Source: Altererythrobacter sp. (GTDB lineage Bacteria; Pseudomonadota; Alphaproteobacteria; Sphingomonadales; Sphingomonadaceae). From it: 56,558 nucleotides of DNA. The notes beneath the pieces were generated by a model. The model had not been told where the DNA came from and searched no databases. It was given only the letters and a program-made list of their open reading frames with translations. The position numbers and the translations under genes are program-made. The stretch covers positions 1 through 56,558 of the forward strand of contig JALRKY010000057.1 in the NCBI GenBank assembly GCA_023260985.1, given 5' to 3'. Below are positions 52,785-56,558 of this stretch, in pieces (the first letter of the stretch is position 1; each line of letters starts with the position of its first letter).

Positions 52785-53004
52785 AGGCGCGCGCGGGAGA
52801 GTCCGCGGAGTATGGCAACATGCTCCCGGCGCCGAAGGAGCAACCGCCCCGGAAACTCTCAGGCCACCGGACCGCGCGGGCCATCGACACTCTGGAAAGC
52901 GTTCCTCGCCGGTTCCCTTGCGGGCCTGTGGGAACCACCGAAGGGGAAGGCTGCGCGGCCCGCCGAGGCGTTCGGCTAAGCTCTCAGGTCACCCGACAGA
53001 GGGG
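52785..53004 (+). ncRNA. Tandem glycine riboswitch
   Basis: Two aptamer-like units lie in the 365-bp gap before gcvT. Unit 1: GCGGGAGAG (52793-), GCGCCGAAGGAGCAA, ACTCTCAGGC-CACCGGACCGC. Unit 2: GACACTCTGGAAAGCG, CACCGAAGGGGAAGGC, CTCTCAGGT-CACCCGACAGAG. The GGAGAG/CCGAAGG-GCAA/CTCTCAGG order is that of glycine aptamers, and pairs of them typically switch gcv operons on when glycine is high. Boundaries are approximate. Confidence 0.9.
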
Positions 53005-53014
53005 GTGCGGAACG

Positions 53015-53033
53015 AAGCTTCACAGCGAAGCTT
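53015..53033 (+). other. Hairpin in the riboswitch expression platform
   Basis: AAGCTTC and GAAGCTT pair perfectly around ACAGC just after aptamer 2 and 28 bases before the TTG start of gcvT. No U-tract follows at once, so it more likely helps control ribosome access (GGGGA lies at 53048-53052) than terminate transcription. Confidence 0.5.
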
Positions 53034-53060
53034 TGCGCCTTCTGTGCGGGGACCATTTAT

Positions 53061-54191
53061 TTGAGCGACGAAGAAACCATCGAAGAACTGCCGCTGGAGC
53101 TTTTGCCGCTCGATGCCTGGCATCGCGCGCGCGGCGCGCGCATGGTGCCCTTCGCCGGCTATGAGATGCCAATCCAATACGAAGGCATCGTCGCCGAGCT
53201 TGAGTGGACGCGCAATTCCGCTGGCCTGTTCGATGTCACTCACATGGGCCAGCTGCTGCTGTCCGGCCCCGATCTCGACGCCGCGGTCGAAGCGGTGCTG
53301 CCGATCGACCTTTCGACATTGAAGACGGGTATGCAGCGCTATTCGCTGCTGCTCGACGAGAATGGCGGCGTGCTCGACGATCTGATGGTCTCGCGCTGGC
53401 CGGACCAGCTCTATCTCGTGGTCAATGGCGCGACCAAATGGGACGATATCGGCCATTTGCGCGAGTACCTGCCTGACGATATCACGCTCAACCACCTCGA
53501 CGAACAGGCGCTGCTGGCGTTGCAAGGCCCGAAGGCGGTGGATGCCCTAGCGCGGCATGCCAAGGGCGAGCACCCGCTTGCGGCACTCACCTTCATGAAG
53601 TTCGGCCGCTTCGCGATTGCCGGGCACGATGTGACGATCGCCCGCGCAGGCTACACCGGCGAGGACGGTTTCGAGATTTCGCTTCCGGCGAAGGCGGCGG
53701 TTGAAATCGCCGACCTGCTGTGCGGTGAGCCCGAAGTGAAGCCGATCGGCCTTGGCGCACGCGACAGCCTGCGCCTTGAGGCGGGCCTGCCGCTCTACGG
53801 GCATGACCTTTCGCCCGATACCAGCCCGATCGAAGCGGGCCTGCTGTTCGGCATCAACAAGCGTCGGCGGCAGGAAGGCGGCTTTCCGGGCGCCGAGCGC
53901 ATCATCCGCGAAATCGCTGAAGGCACGGCGCGCCGCTCGGTCGGCCTTGCGCTCGACGGCCGGCTTCCCGCGCGCGAAGGCGCCGAAGTCTTCGCGGGGA
54001 ACGACAAGGTCGGGACTGTGAGCAGCGGCGGCTTTTCGCCCTCGCTCGGCCGCCCGATCGCCATGGCCTATGTCGACAGCGCGCATGCCACCGATGGCGC
54101 TGCGCTAGAAATCGAAGTGCGGGGCAAGCGCCTAGCCGCCACCGTCACCCCGATGCCCTTTGTCCCGCACCGCTATTACCGAAGGAGTTGA
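53061..54191 (+). CDS. gcvT: Glycine cleavage system T protein (aminomethyltransferase), 376 aa
   Basis: Start TTG at 53061, with GGGGA about 9 bases upstream. Signatures: [37 protein letters not shown] at the N-terminus, [22 protein letters not shown] (folate site), [35 protein letters not shown] and [19 protein letters not shown]. It takes the aminomethyl group from lipoyl-GcvH to THF. It is the first gene after the glycine riboswitch. Confidence 0.95.
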   Translation: MSDEETIEELPLELLPLDAWHRARGARMVPFAGYEMPIQYEGIVAELEWTRNSAGLFDVTHMGQLLLSGPDLDAAVEAVLPIDLSTLKTGMQRYSLLLDENGGVLDDLMVSRWPDQLYLVVNGATKWDDIGHLREYLPDDITLNHLDEQALLALQGPKAVDALARHAKGEHPLAALTFMKFGRFAIAGHDVTIARAGYTGEDGFEISLPAKAAVEIADLLCGEPEVKPIGLGARDSLRLEAGLPLYGHDLSPDTSPIEAGLLFGINKRRRQEGGFPGAERIIREIAEGTARRSVGLALDGRLPAREGAEVFAGNDKVGTVSSGGFSPSLGRPIAMAYVDSAHATDGAALEIEVRGKRLAATVTPMPFVPHRYYRRS

Positions 54192-54195
54192 AGCA

Positions 54196-54567
54196 ATGCC
54201 GCGTTACTTCACCGATGAACACGAATGGATCGATGTCGATGGCGTGACCGCCACGGTCGGCATAACCGACTATGCGCAAGGCCAGCTGGGCGACATCGTC
54301 TTCGTCGAACTGCCTGCAATCGGGACGAATCTAGACAAGGGCGGCGATGCCGCAGTGGTCGAGAGCGTCAAGGCTGCGAGCGACGTCTACGCGCCGATCA
54401 GCGGCAAGGTGACCGAAGCCAATGAGGATCTCGAGGAAGACCCTGCGCTGGTCAACACCGATCCAGAGGGCGACGGCTGGTTCTTCAAGATGACCGTGGG
54501 CGACGCCAGCGAACTGGAAGGCCTGATGGACGAGGCAGGCTACAAGGCCTTCGTCGACGGCCTCTAA
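54196..54567 (+). CDS. gcvH: Glycine cleavage system H protein, 123 aa
   Basis: ATG at 54196 with GAAGGAG about 8 bases upstream, 4 bp after gcv[17 protein letters not shown] and [19 protein letters not shown] are standard, and the lipoylation lysine is Lys59 in [17 protein letters not shown]. It carries the aminomethyl intermediate between P and T proteins. Confidence 0.96.
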   Translation: MPRYFTDEHEWIDVDGVTATVGITDYAQGQLGDIVFVELPAIGTNLDKGGDAAVVESVKAASDVYAPISGKVTEANEDLEEDPALVNTDPEGDGWFFKMTVGDASELEGLMDEAGYKAFVDGL

Positions 54568-54589
54568 GTCCAACAAGGAATTCTAACAG

Positions 54590-55951
54590 ATGCGCTACCT
54601 GCCCCTGACCGATACCGACCGGAGCGAAATGCTTGGCCGGATCGGCGTTTCATCGATCGAAGAGTTGTTCGTCGACTTGCCTGCCGAAGCTAGCCTCGAC
54701 GGCCCGATTGCCGGCTTGCCCATGCATATGAGCGAGATGGCAGTCGAGCGGTATATGCGGGCGCTGTCGAACAAGAATTTGGCGGCGGGCGATGCGGCAT
54801 TTTTCATCGGGGCAGGGGCCTATCGCCACCATATCCCGGCGAGCGTCGACCACATCATCCAGCGCGGCGAATTCCTCACTTCCTACACGCCTTACCAGCC
54901 CGAAATCGCGCAGGGCACGCTGCAGATGCTGTTCGAGTTCCAGACGCAGGTCGCGCGACTCTATGGCTGCTCGGTCGCCAATGCGTCGCTTTACGACGGT
55001 TCGACTGCGTGCTGGGAAGCAGTGGCGATGGCGGCGCGCATCACGCGGCGCAAGAAGGCGGTTCTCTCCGGCGCGCTGCACCCGCATTACGCCGAAGTTG
55101 TCCGGACCATGGCGAAGTTCACCGGCGACGAGATCGCCGATGCCGAGCCTGCGATCAAGCCCACGCCCGACAATGACGGCCTGATCGCGCGGATCGACGA
55201 GAACACCAGCTGCGTGGTGGTACAATATCCCGACATTCTGGGCCGCATCGCCGATCTCTCCGAGATCGCTGAAGCGGCACACGCCAAGGGCGCGTTGCTG
55301 GTGGTGGTCAATACCGAGCCTGTGGCGCTGGGTGCGATCAAGTCGCCCGGCGAGCTCGGCGCGGATATCGTCGTGGGCGAAGGTCAGTCGATCGGTGTGG
55401 GGCTGCAGTTCGGCGGGCCCTACCTCGGCCTGTTCGCGGTTCTCGATCCCAAGCATGTGCGCCAGATGCCGGGGCGGCTCTGCGGCGAGACGGTGGATGC
55501 CGAGGGCAAGCGCGGCTTCGTGCTGACGCTTTCGACCCGCGAACAGCATATTCGACGCGAGAAGGCGACGAGCAACATCTGCACCAATTCCGGGCTTTGT
55601 GCGCTGGCGTTCAACGTCCACATGACCCTGCTTGGCGAGAAGGGCTTGCGAGCGCTCGCAGCTGAAAACCACCGGCTGGCTTGCCTAGCAGCCGACCGGC
55701 TGGCGCAAGTGCCCGGCGTACGCGTGCTCAATCAGAGCTTCTTCAACGAATTCACTCTGATGATCGGGCAGGATGCGCGCGCCGCAGTCCACCGGCTGGC
55801 GGAGAAGGGCGTGCTCGGCGGCGTGTCGCTGGGGCGGCTCTATCCGGGCGTCGACCGCCTCGCTGAAGGCCTGCTGGTGGCGGTGACCGAAACCACCACT
55901 GAAGGGGATATCGAGGCGCTTGCCTCTGCACTTGAGGAGGTGTTGGCATGA
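54590..55951 (+). CDS. gcvPA: Glycine dehydrogenase (decarboxylating) subunit 1, 453 aa
   Basis: N-terminal half of the two-subunit P protein: [146 protein letters not shown]. With GcvPB it decarboxylates glycine using PLP bound by the partner. AAGGA lies before the ATG. Confidence 0.96.
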   Translation: MRYLPLTDTDRSEMLGRIGVSSIEELFVDLPAEASLDGPIAGLPMHMSEMAVERYMRALSNKNLAAGDAAFFIGAGAYRHHIPASVDHIIQRGEFLTSYTPYQPEIAQGTLQMLFEFQTQVARLYGCSVANASLYDGSTACWEAVAMAARITRRKKAVLSGALHPHYAEVVRTMAKFTGDEIADAEPAIKPTPDNDGLIARIDENTSCVVVQYPDILGRIADLSEIAEAAHAKGALLVVVNTEPVALGAIKSPGELGADIVVGEGQSIGVGLQFGGPYLGLFAVLDPKHVRQMPGRLCGETVDAEGKRGFVLTLSTREQHIRREKATSNICTNSGLCALAFNVHMTLLGEKGLRALAAENHRLACLAADRLAQVPGVRVLNQSFFNEFTLMIGQDARAAVHRLAEKGVLGGVSLGRLYPGVDRLAEGLLVAVTETTTEGDIEALASALEEVLA

Positions 55952-56558
55952 GCGCGCCTAACGCATCGGGCTGGAAGCCCGAAATGACCGTTGCTTCGCA
56001 AGACGGCCTTCTCAGCGGCCCCGCCACCGCAACCGGCAACCGTGCGCTGATGCTCGAGGAGCCGCTGCTGTTCGAAATCGGCCGAGCCGACGTGACCGGG
56101 GTCGATCTGCCCGAACCGGTGGCGGGTGCGCCCAATCGCCTCGGCGGGCTCGACCGCGCCGAACCGATCGGCCTTCTTGGCCTGACCGAACCGGAGACGG
56201 TGCGCCATTACACGCGCCTCAGCCGCCAGAACTATGCGATCGACCTGGGCCTGTTCCCGCTCGGCAGCTGTACGATGAAGCACAACCCGCGCCTCAATGA
56301 GAAGGTCGCGCGCATGCCGGGCTTCGCAGATGTCCACCCGCTGCAGCCGCAGGAAACGGTGCGCGGCGCCTATGAAGTGATCAACGAACTGGCCGAATGG
56401 CTGATCAAGCTCACTGGCATGCACGGCGTGGCGATGAGTCCCAAGGCGGGCGCGCATGGCGAATTGTGCGGCATTCTCTGCATTCGCGCCGCACTCGAAG
56501 CACGCGGCGATGCGCGCGAGGTCATACTCGTTCCCGAAAGCGCGCATGGCACCAACCC
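55948..56558 (+). CDS. gcvPB: Glycine dehydrogenase (decarboxylating) subunit 2 (3' truncated by window)
   Basis: ATG at 55948 overlaps the gcvPA stop by 4 bp, with GAGGAGG upstream; the frame stays open to the last base (about 203 codons). Translation reads [20 protein letters not shown], then [48 protein letters not shown], and ends [10 protein letters not shown], all typical of GcvPB. The PLP lysine lies beyond the window. Confidence 0.95.
   Translation, partial: MSAPNASGWKPEMTVASQDGLLSGPATATGNRALMLEEPLLFEIGRADVTGVDLPEPVAGAPNRLGGLDRAEPIGLLGLTEPETVRHYTRLSRQNYAIDLGLFPLGSCTMKHNPRLNEKVARMPGFADVHPLQPQETVRGAYEVINELAEWLIKLTGMHGVAMSPKAGAHGELCGILCIRAALEARGDAREVILVPESAHGTN

Overview
The window looks like chromosome of an alphaproteobacterium of the Sphingomonadales, most likely an Erythrobacteraceae-type organism. 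Reasons: GC-rich coding from about 5.6 kb onward, TonB-dependent receptors, a DUF6356 protein, methionine synthase split into two genes behind an ArsR-methyltransferase fusion, and many CoA-dependent catabolic genes. This placement is inference from gene content; there is no rRNA or other marker.

Positions 1-5421 are a lower-GC accessory region. It holds two perfect 55-bp direct repeats ending in the 3' part of a tRNA-Gly(GCC) gene (4231-4285 and 5367-5421). I read this as two mobile elements integrated in tandem in tRNA-Gly, with the intact tRNA lying left of the window. Element A (left end outside the window, to 4285) carries the start of a probable nuclease, a ribbon-helix-helix protein, an HUH replication-initiator-like protein, unknown proteins and a DUF805 membrane protein. 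Element B (4286-5421) is only about 1.1 kb and carries one lipoprotein gene and no recombinase. Both right ends have the same TATACGGAT direct-repeat box, starting exactly 67 bp before the tRNA repeat.

From 5.5 to 18.4 kb: a Zur-box-preceded ZnuD-like zinc receptor, a saccharopine-dehydrogenase-like reductase, a secreted-protein pseudogene with three in-frame stops behind a perfect inverted repeat, a thioesterase/acyl-CoA dehydrogenase pair, dcd, a secreted permuted papain-like protein, putA, a YeiH-type transporter, an Lrp regulator and DUF6356.

From 18.5 to 35.5 kb is the most interesting part: a catabolic island. One operon has CaiB transferase, enoyl-CoA hydratase-like, YciI and NTF2-like genes (the last frameshifted). 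A minus-strand operon runs HMG-CoA-lyase-like, HyuA, HyuB, quinone oxidoreductase, divergent from a second CaiB gene. A GntR/FCD regulator is followed by a plus-strand operon: Asp/Glu-racemase-fold protein with no cysteine at all, two NTF2-like proteins, a TonB receptor and an isochorismatase-type amidohydrolase. Copies of TTGTATACAA lie in both promoter regions, suggesting one regulon. The parts suggest uptake and opening of a cyclic amide or hydantoin-like (or other carbonyl) substrate, then CoA-thioester breakdown. The substrate is not known.

From 35.5 kb on: mtnP, GST, aldehyde dehydrogenase, a phosphotransferase/acyl-CoA dehydrogenase pair and a large secreted propeller-amidohydrolase. 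Next is a methionine-cycle operon (ArsR-methyltransferase, metF, split metH, TauE/SafE exporter) behind an operator-like inverted repeat, then a beta-lactamase-fold hydrolase, and a tandem glycine riboswitch in front of gcvT-gcvH-gcvPA-gcvPB, the last cut by the window end.
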